A stretch of 64,000 nt of DNA from Edaphochlamys debaryana. Taxonomy: Eukaryota; Chlorophyta; Chlorophyceae; Chlamydomonadales. The DNA is taken from contig JAEHOE010000050.1 in assembly GCA_016858145.1 (NCBI GenBank), positions 372,001 through 436,000 on the forward strand, in the 5' to 3' direction. Below, in pieces: positions 38,170 to 50,000 of the stretch (the stretch's first letter is position 1; each line of letters begins with the position of its first letter). The notes beneath the pieces are model-generated. The model saw only the letters and a list, made by a program, of their open reading frames with translations. It ran no database searches and was not told the origin of the DNA. The translations under genes were made by a program, and so were the position numbers.

Positions 38170-39414
38170 CAAACCCCATTGCACGCCATATCCGCGCGCG
38201 TAATATTCACATAGGGCCGCGAGGCCGCCCTGCCCCCCGGCTCGCATGCAGGAGCTGCCCCGCTTACCTTCACCGTCACACGACATCGCGGTCATCGCGC
38301 GAGCGGGGCGGACCTGCAGCAGTCGGACGGCCAGGCCACAGGCTACGTGGGGTTGCGTGGCCGGGCCGATGTCAGGGAGCAGGGGGACTCGTCACTGGGG
38401 AGCTCCATAGGAGCCCGGCCCAACGTCATCCAGCCGTGCACCATCCTGCCTCCACCCTGCCACCACCCTGCTTCTCCCGTGTCCCCCGGCCCCGGTATGG
38501 GGTCTCCCGCGCTCAATGTTTTCACCCTTCCCTCGTCTCCACCCCTCAGGCAGCTCCAGCCGCTCCAGACAACGCCACCGAACAGCTCGCCAGCGCAGAT
38601 GAACGTTACCCCAGTAAGCCGGCGTTGCGGCCCCCGTGCCCACGCCCAGCCCGTTTGCGACCCCTGGCGATCCTGCGCTGCGCCACCCAGCCCTTCCTGG
38701 CCCCCTGCTTGCCCTGTTCGCCTGTCAGCCGACCCTGTCGCGACACCACTCCATAGCAAAACTCTTGGGCCCGCAGCTGCACGTGCACTTGCTCCCTCCC
38801 AGCCTTTGCCCCTCCTCACTTGCACTCAGCCCCTCCCCAGCCTTGCCCCAGCCACGCAGCCCCGTGCGCAGCCAGCCGCGGATGCGTGCATGCGGTGCGT
38901 GCAGCCGGTGCGTGCAGCCGGTGCGTCAGCACGTCTTGACAACGGTCTACGGACAGCCGCCCTGCCAGCACTCTGATTGGGTTGGGTTGGGTCGGTCGTG
39001 TGCGTGCGGTTGGCTGGCCGTTTCTTGGCTCCGGGCTGTGGTGCCCAACTCCCAAAACTACCCTCTCCGTTTGCCGCCTGGTGTCGAGCTAGATAGCTGC
39101 ACGCGGGATGGGTCCGGGTGGGATGAGCTTCCCTCTGCCGTACAGCCGCCAGCCCTACACACACCCCTCTGTTGGCACTGATTCTTTCCCCCGGCATAGC
39201 ACATACACCGCATTACAGCTTACTGCAAGTGCTACTACGGCTCACACAGCTTTTTCTTCACTACCTCCAGGTGAATTGCTCTTCTGGCATCGGGACCGCG
39301 GCCATTTGCACGCACTCCGCCGGGGACCTCGACACCATGAGTGGCTCAGGAAAGTAGGCTTCCAATAAGGGCCGTCGCGCGCTTCCCATAGCATGCCCAT
39401 GTCTGCTAGCCGCT

Positions 39415-39507
39415 CTCAGCTGCATCCCCGACTACATCGTCTGCGCGTACCGCTCCGTGTAGTGCTAGAAAGCCCCGTTGCTTGTGTGCTACGCGGGGGC
39501 TATGCCC
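39415..39507 (+). repeat. Dispersed repeat, copy 2 (93 bp)
   Basis: Same block order and orientation as 22067-22157 (CTCAGCTGCAT ... CGCTCCGTGTAGT ... CTAG ... ATGCCC). See copy 1. Confidence 0.6.
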
Positions 39508-40113
39508 GCCTACCCCCGGCAGTGCATACCCGCTCCGCAGTGGCTGGTTCCCCAGGCCGTGCCCCCGTGCCCTCGCTTGCATCGCACTCCTGCTTTGAAC
39601 CCGCTCCGTGCGACGGGGCGTCAGCACCCGCACACACTGGCTCCGCAGACGCACCAGCCTTCACAACCTCAGATGGCCCATCTTGCCATAATCCTGCCTG
39701 TAACTGCACTGTCCATTGCGCCATTACCTCTTTCCAAGAGAGATTCCCATCCGTTCTCCCACGTTTGTTGGCCGCCTGCGCCCCGCCACGATGTGGGTCG
39801 AGCGGCGCTGATGTACCGTACCCGTTGGATCGTGCCCCCAGGAGCGAATGCCAAAACAGTCTTACGACATCCTCATCAGTAGTCACACACCCCGCCCTAG
39901 ATCAAGAATGCACGAAATGCCCACATCCACTCCCTGTCACCGTCGCCTGGCCAGGACTCTTTCCCCCATCCCTGCGCCATGCTGAGATACCCATCACCAT
40001 CGCCTATTTTACACCAGCTGTATCGGTCATCGTCATCTTTATGAGTAGATGTTGGTTGCCAGAAGGAGGGTCAGCCTTGCGCGACCTTGACCCCACCCGC
40101 GCAGGCTCTCCTG

Positions 40114-40794
40114 CTACCGTGCAATGGTGCTGCTCTGAGGCCTGGCCGTGGGCACGCCGCTGTCGATGCCGGCCCCCTCCTCCATGTGAGCCCGAGCAGC
40201 GTTCTGCGGGTGGGAGCAGTGGAGCAGCACGTCAGCTGCGTGATGGAGTGGATAGCGTGAGGCGTAGGGCGGCCAGGCCCGGACAAGCCGTCTTCAAGAC
40301 TTGAGGTCTGGGCACTTGCCGGGAAATAACCTCCATCTCTACCTCCGCGCGTCCCCATACCATGCACACCCCAAGCAGACCCCAGCCCACCTCCGAGTTT
40401 ACGCGTCGATCGCCCTCCAGCTCCTCCTGCGTGGACAGACCAGACCGTGGGGGTTGACTGGGGGTTGACTAAGGCGTGGGGATCCCGCCATGCTAGCCCC
40501 CGCTGCTCACCTCCCGCTTCTCCAGCTCGTACTGGGCAACGGCCCACTGATATTTGCTGTTGTCCAGCCCGATGAGCCAGCCGGCCCAGCTGTCGAAGCA
40601 CATCCATCCTGCACGAAGGGAGGCAGCTTCTCAGCCTGTTGCATGCGGGCCCGTTGCCGGTTGCCCCGGAACCTCAAGGTAGCCCCCCAGCTCAGCACAC
40701 CTCTGTGTAGCCCGGCGAGCACACCAGAGCCGAGTCCAGCCCAGGTCCGCTGCTGGGCATTGGTCGTCTGTCCGGAGGTGCTACCGGAGTCCAT
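40114..40794 (-). CDS. Small 105-aa protein of unrecognised family
   Basis: Four exons on minus: 40794-40701, 40608-40511, 40426-40391, 40203-40114 (TAG). The phase closes at all three GT-AG junctions. The N-terminus is Ser/Thr/Gln-rich, then comes a striking aromatic block (GWMCFDSWAGWLIGLDNSKY followed by QWAVAQYELEKRE), a charged helix (EELEGDRRVNSE) and an acidic, Ser/Thr-rich tail. The aromatic block looks like a conserved folded or membrane-peripheral core, but I do not recognise the family. There is no signal peptide. It shares a 276-bp divergent intergenic region with the giant membrane-protein gene, so the two may be co-regulated. The choice of the last exon rests on the clean phase and stop; that part is least certain. 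Confidence 0.6.
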
Positions 40795-41070
40795 ATTTAC
40801 TGCGTTTCTGTATGTTGCTGTGGCGTATAGGGCAGTCTGATTGTTTTGAAGTGGCTACTGCGCAGAAGAAGCCGGAGTACCTTTACTGAAACTTCATCGC
40901 GCCCATGCAGCTCCCATCACGTTCCACACCCTCCACACGCACACGGGGTTACAGCACTGCATATAAAACCCTGAAGCATACAAGACGCGTGGTGTGTACT
41001 TCAGTGGGACATCGATGGGACCGCGCGGCAACCCGGAAACGCGGCGGGACGCAATGATACAATTACAACA
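40795..41070. promoter_or_regulatory. Bidirectional promoter region with TATA box
   Basis: 276 bp between the divergent starts of the 105-aa gene and the membrane-protein gene. TATAAAA at 40962-40968 on plus is about 105 bp before the ATG at 41071, a good position for the core promoter of the membrane-protein gene. No equally clear element is seen for the minus-strand gene. Confidence 0.55.
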
Positions 41071-44000
41071 ATGACTGCGGTCGTGAGGGGCATGGTATGG
41101 CGAGCGCTCGCGACCGTCTTGGTCGGGGCGTACCTCGTCACGCGGCCTGCGCTCGCCGAGGAGATAAGCGCCAGCGATGTTTACATTACGGACACGACCT
41201 ACGACTGCTCGGATTGGACGTCGGAGGAGCCTCGCCTCAAGTTCAACAGGTAATGTTGAACAGGGGGGCAACGGCACGGCGCCTGCCCACCCCGGTGGCG
41301 GACGGGCGGGGCTAGCGGGAACGCAGCCGGGACCCCCATAGGACCCAAGCGCCCCTGCAGGAGAGACGGGTGCGCAGCGGCCGCGGCCAGCAGCGCATGA
41401 AGCACTGCTGGCGTACGGGCGCTGACTGGGGCGAGACCCCAACTCGAACAGCGGCTGCTGTGCGCCTGTGCCCGCTGCTCTGGGCCTTGCCCCCGCCAGC
41501 CAGCCTGACTGTGCGGCCTGATCACGGTCACGGCGTGCCTGAGCGGGACCTCTCCCAGCGCGCGAATGATGGGGCTGGGCCCGGCAGCGCTGCAGACCAA
41601 GCTGGCGCAGCAGCGGTCGGGGCGGGCGCCGGGGCCATCAGCCCCCCCAGGGCCCTGGGCGGCCCTGAGCCATGTCGGCCCGCGGGCCAGACTCCTGAGC
41701 CGCCTCCCCTGGCGCCAAGCTGTAGTATGGAGCCAGCGTTTGGGGGCAGGGCCCCGCAGCCCCGCAGCGGCGCGGCCCGGCCCGCCTGTGCTGCCGGGGC
41801 CGCGGCCCCAGGGCCCTACAGTGTGCGGCCGGCGGGTGGGTCAGCGGGCTCCCTGCAGCACTGCGGAAGGGGCGGGGCCGGAGGAGGCCCCAGCAGGTGT
41901 CCAGGAGACCCGGAGCAGCGGGGGTTTGTGCAGCTGTGGACGTGCGGGCGAGGCGTCCGTCCTGCCTGGGGGGAGGGGAGGCTCCAGGAGAGAGGCGGGA
42001 GAGGGCCAGAGGAGGCCCGGGAGGCTCTGGGCCAGGGAGCGCCGGTCAAGGGCCGGGGGAGGGGACCAGAGGCCGGGCGCGTTGCGCCGCGAGGCCTCGT
42101 GCCCGCACTGCCAGTGGCCCCTCTAGAACCCCCCGGCCGCTATTCGCCGGCAGCAGGAGAGGGTGGATGTCGGGAATTGAGGGGCGAGAGAGATGGGGGC
42201 TGGCTGGCCCCAATGGGCTGGTCATTACGCGGCGGGATGTAGCCCCGGGCCCTAGCCTCTGCGGCAGCGGGGACCGGTGCCTGGGCAGCTGGGGTGTGCG
42301 GGGCCAGGCCGGGCAGCGGCGGCCAAGGGCAGAGAGCTCCCTCCCTGCCGGCCTGCTGCCTCCCACTGCCTCCGACCTGGCGCCCAGCGGGGCGGCCCAA
42401 GCAGCGGCAGTCCCGCCGTCGGGAAGGGAACGAACGCCCCTTCCCCACCCGGGTTTGTGGGGCAGGGCGGAGGCGGGGGTTGAGGGCCGCTAGGGCCGCT
42501 CAGCAGCGGGCAGCGGCCGCACAGCTCAGCGGAGGGGGCGGGGCCGTGGGCGGAGGGCCGCCTCGCCCCCATGCCTTGTGAATAAGGGCGCACCGCCTCG
42601 TCCCTAAACGCAGCCAACGCCATGAGCAGTAGCAGCAGTGCCGGTAACGGCGCCGGGGAGGGGGGCACGGGGCAGCGGGGCGGCCAGGCGGCTGCGCTGC
42701 GGCTGGGAGTGCCCAGGCGGCCCTCTGTGACGGCAAGCATCAAAGCTTCCCGCCCTCCCCTGGTCGGCTCTGGGTGGCAGGGGCCCTCGGGATGCCCTGG
42801 AGGGGGATGCCGGGAGCCTTCCTGCGTGCGGCGGACTGGGCTCCTACCACCCCTTTCCGCGAGCCCTTGAACTGCCATCCCAACCTCGTCCCCCGCTTCC
42901 CCGCCCCCCCCTTCCCCCAGCACCAACCTGCCCGCGGACCTGTACGTGCGCAACGTCACCTTCCGCAACTGCAGGTGTGTGGGTGTGTTTGGGGGGGGGG
43001 GTGCTCGTGTGAGCCGGGGAAACCGTGGGAGGGACGTCCTTCGGTGCGGTCTCCGGCCCCACGGGCCCCCATCGGACACCTCGGACTCCTCGCCCTCGCC
43101 TCCTCTCTGACTCCTCGCCCTCCTTCCCCCCTCCCCTCCCCCCCTGCAGCCACGGCGCCCTGTGGGTGTCCATCATTCGCACCAACAGCACCATCAGCCG
43201 CAAGGCACGTGGGGGGTGCCGTACTCTCAGAGGCCGAGCACGTGGGGGGTGCCGTACTCTCAGAGGCCGTGCACGTGGGGGGGAGGGGGGGCGGAGGCCT
43301 TGGGGAGCAGCAGCGCATCAAGCTGACTGCACAGGGCGTCAGGAGTGGGAGCGGCAGAGAGCCCACCTCTGCACAGCCACGGCCTCCTTCCATTCCATGC
43401 CCCACCTTCCCGACCTTACCCCTCCCCCGCCCACACACGCTCTCTCCCCCCCCTCCTCCGCCCCCCCCCCCAGGTCTTCATCTCCAACTGCACATTTGTG
43501 GGCAACGGGGGCAACGCAACGGACGACGGCTCCGCGCCCGCACTGACGCTCATCGGCTCCATATCAGTGAGCGCCGGGGCGTAGGGGGGGTCGGGCCGGG
43601 GCGGGGGATCCATATCCGTGAGCGCCGGGGGGTATGGTGGGAAGCGGGGCGGGGGATCCACACCCGTGAGCACCGGGGGGTATGGGGGGAAGCGGGGCGG
43701 GGGATCCACACCCGTGAGCACCGGGGGGTATGGGGGGAAGCGGGGCGGGGGATCCACACCCGTGAGCGCCGGTAGCGGGGCTTCGTGTTGGTGGTCTTGT
43801 GGGGGGGGGGGGGCTCGTAGGGGGAAAGCCCGGGGGGAAGTAGGGGCGTGGAGCGGTGGAGTCAGGGACACGTTGCACGCCACACTCTTGCACCCTGGCC
43901 CTCCCCTCCCCCTCTCCCACCCACCCACCCACCCGTATTCGACACACAGGTGACGGTGGAGGGCTCTCTCTTCGCCGACAACGCCGCCCCCCTGGGCTCC

Positions 44001-47000
44001 GGCATCCTGTCGCGGGCGGGCAACTCATCCAGCGGCTCCGTGGCAGTGCGGGACTGCGTCTTCCAGGGGTGGGAGGGGGAATGGGGGCTTGTGGGGGGGG
44101 AGCGGAGGGGTCGGGTGGTCGAGCTGGGAGGATGTTCGAGAGGTGGTATGGGCATTTGGGGACAGGGGCTGGGGGGCTGGGGGGCTGTGTGGGGGGGAAT
44201 GGGGAGCGTCGGGAGCGGGTGTTGAGTCCAGCTGGGGCTGTGTGGTGCGGGACTGCGTGTATCAGCGGTGTGGGGGGGTGCAGTGGGGGGGGGCTGGGGG
44301 GCTGGATGGGCTGTGTGTGTGTTGGGGGGAGGGGTCGCGCGGTGGTGCTGCGGGGATGTGCTCCAGGTGGGGCTGCGTGTTCCGTGTGCAGCTGGGGCTG
44401 TGCGTGCCAGGCGCCCGGAACCCCTCTGCTCCCACCCTCACCCCGCTTCCCACCCCCCGGCGCACACCCTTTCTCCCAGCAACCGCGGTCGACGACGGCG
44501 TGCTGGCCCCCCGCTACCGCCCGAAACACACACGAACCCTGGCTCCCCCCTCCTTCCCCCCTCTTTTCCCCCCAGTAACCGCGGCCACGGCGCCCTGGCC
44601 GTCGACGACGGTGTGCTGTCCTCCCTGGAGCGCTGCGCCTTCACCGGCAACACGCAGGGCTCGGCGGTGCTGCTGCGGTCGCAGCAGCCGGGGCAGGGGA
44701 ACGCGAGGGATGCGTACATCACAGAGGTGGGGGTGTGGGGGCGGGGATGCGGAGGTGGGGGTGTGGGGTTGGGGGTTGGGGGTGTGGGGGGTGCAGGAGG
44801 GGTTTTGGGGGGCCCTGACACGTCCTGTCCGGCCCGGCGTGCCCGGAAGCGTCCACCATCCAACCCCTCCAGTCCATTTCAGACCTTCCTCTTCCACTTG
44901 ACCCTCGTCCGCCCTCCTCTCCCCCTTCTTCCCCCCTCTCCCCATCAGTGCACGTTTGACGACAACAGCGCAGACAGCAACGACACCTCCCCCTACAGCG
45001 GCCGGGGGGGCGGCATCTACTCGCTGTACGGCACCGCCAACGTCCACGTGGACAACTGCACGTTCCGGGGCAACCACGTGAGGGAGGGGGGAGGGGGGGG
45101 GCTGGCCACCTCTTGCTCGCTACCGGTGCCTCCCATTCCCCTTCGCTAGCTCCAGTGCCCACATGTCGCCTCTCCCCCCTTTCCCTCCCCCCTCCCTCCC
45201 TCCCCCCCTCCCTCCCTCCCCCCCCTCCCTCCCTCCCCCCTCCCTCCCTCCCCCCTCCCTCCCTCCCCCCACAGGCCCGTATGCGGGGCGCTGCCATTGG
45301 CGTCAACGCCTCCTCCGGCACCTGGAGTATCAGGTGGGGGGATGGGGTAGGGGGGGGGGGAGGCGGCTGCCTGAGAGGTAGGATCTTCAGGGGAGGGGGA
45401 CCAGATGGGTCTGAGATTGGGGCGGTGGCTCCGAGGAGCACAGGGGGAGAGGCAGGGTTGGCCATAGGAGGTGGGGAGGGGTTACCTGAGAGGGAGGACC
45501 CCCAGATGGGGGGCGGGTTGGGGAGAAGCGCGGGGAGGGGAGGTTCACGAGGGGAATGATTGCGAGTTTGCCTCTCGGGGTGGAGGGTGTGTGACGTAGC
45601 GTAGCGCAGCCCTCCCTCGCCCCTACCTCATGCCCATCCGGCCGCCCTCCCTCCACCTCGCCCCCTACCCCCAACTCCCCCCTCTACCCCCCTCAGCTCG
45701 AGCGAGTTTGTGGGCAACGGCGGCCCCGTCTTTGGCGGCGCCATCATCGCCACGGACGGCACACCCCTGAAGGTGTACAACAGCACATTCGCCGGCAACA
45801 CAGCCAAACAGGTGGGTGGGGTAGTAGGGATGCGGGGTGTGGTTAACGGATGGGGATGGGATTCAGGGCCTGGCCCGGGCGACAAGAGGCCTGGAGTGGG
45901 GGTCTGGGCTGTACGCATGAGATGATCGGTGCCGAGGGCGGGGGATTGGGACCGTTTGCTTTGGTGGAGCAATACTTCCCTCCCTCCCTCCCCCCGGGAA
46001 GGGGCGCGGCCCTCATAGCCGCCACCCTGGAGCTGATCCGCCTCCGCCTTCCCCTCATGTCTTGCCTCCTCCCCCCTCCTCCCCCCTTCCCCCCTTCCCC
46101 CCTTCCCCCCTTCCCCCCTTCCCCCCTCCCCCCCCTGATAGGGCGGGGCCCTCATGGCCTCCATGGCCGCCACCCTGGAGCTGATCCGCCTCCGCCTTCC
46201 CCTCATGTCTTGCCTCCTCCCCCCTCCTCCTCCTCCCCCTCCCCCCCTGACAGGGCGGGGCCCTCATGGCCTCCATGGCCGCCACCCTGGAGCTGCTGAG
46301 CTGCAACCTCACCGCCAACGGAGCCTACTTTGGGGGGGGCATCAGGTGGGGAGCCCAGCGGGGCAAGGGGCCGTGGAAGGGAACCTCCCCCCTCCCTGTC
46401 ATGCCCCGTCATGCCTCGGGGGGTGCCATATACCTCCCACCTGCCTGCCTCGCATGGGCCGCCACCCCCTCCTCAACGCCTCCCTCACCCTGTCCCCACT
46501 CCACACACCCCTCTCACCTTCCCCCCCACCCCCCTAGTGCTGTCACGGGTGCCTTCCTCACCCTCACCAACTCCTCCCTGCAATACAATTTCGCCAAGTT
46601 CGCGGGGGCGGTCGAGTGCTGGGCCTGCACAGCGGCAACGCTGGAGAAGTGAGCGGGGGGGAGTTGGGACCCTTGGGAGGGAGGGGTGAAGACGGGGTGG
46701 AGGAGCACGGGGAAAGCAGCACGGCGAACCTGAGGGTTTGGGAAGGTGAGGTGGGGTGTTGGGTCACCGGTTTGTCTTTTCATCTTTGTTTTTCTCACGC
46801 CCCGCCCCTCCGCCTCCCATCCAACACAACAGTAACCTCTTCGAGCGCAACGCGGTCAACGGCTCCGCGGGTGCCGTATCGCTGTACGGCACCACGGGGA
46901 CGGCTGTCGTACGCAACAACGTGTTCCGACAGAATTACGCGCTGACCAACGTGTCGGTCATCTCGGTGCAGGTGCGTCCCGCCGGACCAGTCCGAACTCA

Positions 47001-50000
47001 CACCGGAACGGACCGGACTGACATGGCCAAACCGGATGGGATCGGACCGGACCTACCGTTCTCTCCATGAGCCCTACGACTCAAGCAGCACCGCCAGCTC
47101 AGCCGAACCGAGCCATGCCAAGCTCAGCCAGCCCTCCCTCTCGCCCTCCTCGCCCTCTCCTTCCCCATCCTCCTGCCCCCCAGGCCTGCTTCCGTGACTC
47201 CGTGCGCCTTGCTCCCGAGCCCCCTTCCCCTCTGCTGACTCCTCTCCTCCCCCCTCCCTCCCGCCCCCCTCCTCCTCACCCCTCACCCCAGGACTGCTTC
47301 CGTGACTCTTCGGGCCTTGCTCCCGAGCCCCCTTCACCGCCCTCTTCCCCTATTGCTTCTCACCTCCTCCTCCCTCCCCCCCCCTCCCCCCAGGACTGCT
47401 TCCGCGACTCTGTGGGCGTGGGCGGGGCCCTGTGCGCCACCCTGCAGGCGCCCGCGCTGCTGGCGGGGAACAACTTCACGGGGAACACCGCCACGACGGG
47501 AGGCGCGGTGAGGGGGTGGGAGGGGGGTGGGAGGGGGGTGGGAGGGGGGTGGGAGGGGTGTAGGGGAGGCTGGGAGGGTGGGGTTGGGAGGGGTGTGGGC
47601 GGAGCCGGTCGCAGACGGGGAGGCAGGCAGGCAGGGACAGATCCCCTCACCTTCCCCTGCCCCCACGCCCCCGCCCCTCCCCAGATCTACGCCTCCAGGC
47701 AGTGCGAGGTCTTGGTGGATGATGCTGACTCATCATGCGCCGACGCCACCCTCATGATCGGGGCCGACAACGCCTTTGTGGCTAATACGGCACTGGGCGG
47801 CGCAGGTGGTGCCGTATACGTACGGAACGTGTCCGCACTTGCCGTACAGTGCGACGCGGCGTCCGTGGCGGCCGCCGCCAACGCCAGTACGAACGGCACC
47901 GGCCGCGGCGGCGGAGCCGGCAACAGCACGGTCAGCGAGCAACGGCCTAGCGGCAGCGGCGGCGGCGGCAGAGGGCCGTACGGTGACGTCAGCGCCGTCG
48001 ACTCAACCGCCACAACCACCCTGAATGACACAACGACCGCCGATAACACAACCACCATCCTCACCTATGGAGGCAACAACATAACGCTGTTGACCAGCGG
48101 CGCTCGGCGGGGCTGCGGCCCTCCGCTCTGGACCAACAACTCAGCCACAGCGGGGGGATACGGATCGGCCATGGCTTCGGGGCTGTGGGGGCTGCGCGTG
48201 GCGGGCGTGTCACAAACCGTGTACTCCTTCAAGTCCGGCGACTCCGTACCCGCCGTATTCCAGCTGTACGACGCGTTCGGTACGACTATACGGAAGGGAT
48301 CGTACGAGTCCAGTACGACGGTTGTGGCGGTGAGTGCCCGTGGGCCTTCCGGGGTTGCGTTTGTTGTGCATCGCACGCCTGCTGCTCGTCCATCCTAAGG
48401 CCCCACCATCACCCTAAACCCTTCCAGACCCAGGCCCAGACCCAGACCATAATGCCGCGCCTGGCCTCCCCCCCTTCCCCCCCTCCTCACCACCCCCTGC
48501 GCTCAGGTGGACACGACCGCCGCCTCCGGCAACCCCTCCATCTCCTCCCTGCTGGTCGGCTCCTCCTCCAACACCTCCCTCGACGGCGCCGCCAACCTCA
48601 CCTCGCTCAAGCTGCTGGCGCCCCCGGGGGCCTACTGGGTGCCCTTCAGCGCCCTGCCCGCGGGTGAGGCATGCCCTGCTGCAGCGGGGCCAGGGGTGCC
48701 AGGCGGGTGGGAGAAGAGGCCGCAAGCGTCGTCCCAAGGGCATGAGAACGCCGCCTCGGCGTGTAACGCGCACTCCCGTGGAGGATGCCTTGACAACCGC
48801 AACTGTCCAGATGACAGCTCCATCCCGTGCCCCTGACCGTGCCTCATGCACTTGTCGCCCCGTCTGCCCCCGCACGCGCAGGCGCGCTGGACTCTACTGT
48901 GTACCGCAGCATCAGCATCAACGTGACGGTACGTACGGCAGCCGTACAGTACGGCGGCAGTACGGCGATGACGGGGAGCCCCGTTGACCTTTCACCCCCA
49001 ACTCCCTCCCTCATTCCCTTGTCAGGTCCGGCCGTGCGGGCTGGGTGAGATCCAGAGCGCATCTCTGGATCGGTGTACGTCATGCACGTGAGATCCTGGG
49101 TGGGGGGTTGAGGATGGGCTATCAGGGGGGCCGCACCGCCTCCTCCAACAGAGTCCAAGTGCGTCCCGGCCCCCTTCGCCCATACTGCCTTCTTATCTTG
49201 CCCTCCAAACCCCCCCTCTCAACGTCCACCATCAGCGGTAACGCTTCCTTCTCTTTCAACCCCGGCAACAACTCCTGCGATCTGTGCCCCGACAACGCCC
49301 ACTGCCTGTGGTCTGGATCCTCCGGAGCCGAAACCGTTACATTAGTCATCTCGGAGGGTGGCGGTGCCGCCAACGGTGCCGCGTCGGCGGGCCTGTCGCT
49401 GACGCGGCGGCGCCGCCTGGCGGCTGCGGCGGCGGGCGGCGGGCCGGGGAGGGCCGGGGCCGTGGGTTCGATACCTCTGGACGCGGCCCTGGCGGCGGCG
49501 GGCGGCGGGGCCTGGGGCGGCGGCGGGGCGTCGTCGGCGGCGGCGTGGGTGGCGAGGCGGGGGCTGCAGGACAGCAGCAACGCCAGCAGTAACGCCAGCA
49601 GTAACGCCAGCAGCAATGCCACGTCACGAGGCGGCTTCCTGCTGCCCCAGGAGGGCTACTGGCACAGCAGTCCGTACTCCACGCAGGTGGGATCCGCGTA
49701 GCGTGACACACACGTTGGTTCGCATGCCCAGCACGCAGCGCACGTTTTAGGTCAGGTTTGCCCATCGGTGCCGGGTCGGGACCGGGTCGGGACCGTTGCT
49801 TCGAGCTTTCGGGTTTGCTTGGTGCCTCTTCCCCGCGGTTCAACCTTCTGTGTCACAAGGTCCCGTCGACAGGACGAGAGGCCGACAGCGTACATACCTG
49901 GCGCCTCGCACACCGCACGCACCGCACGCCGTGGAAGCCCAGCTTGCACCCCTTGCCCCGGCGCCTTTGCCCCGTGCTGTGTCCACCCATGCCGCCCATC

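Larger units (their letters stand above)
36931..40113. other. Intergenic region downstream of SF3B1
   Basis: About 3.2 kb. It contains a 17-bp-arm hairpin (37660-37695) just after a TATAAAG-like sequence, a small 13-14 bp tandem repeat (38130-38169) and the second copy of the dispersed repeat (39415-39507). Cys-rich open frames such as 37840-38214 (CRVCLGDAHCWHLPQCC) have no family match that I recognise. I found no TGTAA signal close to the SF3B1 stop. Confidence 0.4.

Noticed and set aside
41250..42920. Possible extra exons in the long first intron of the membrane-protein gene
   Set aside because: Several open stretches exist, but exon 1 and exon 2 already join in phase (giving LKFNS then TNLPADLYV), and no intervening piece shows the beta-helix repeat pattern.
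43555..43772. CRISPR-like regular repeats
   Set aside because: The 48-bp units are contiguous with no unique spacers, lie in a eukaryotic intron and copy a splice donor.
43564..44529. Minus-strand frame with repeated VWIPRPASPHTPR-like units
   Set aside because: It is a shadow of the 48-bp tandem array in the intron of the plus-strand gene.
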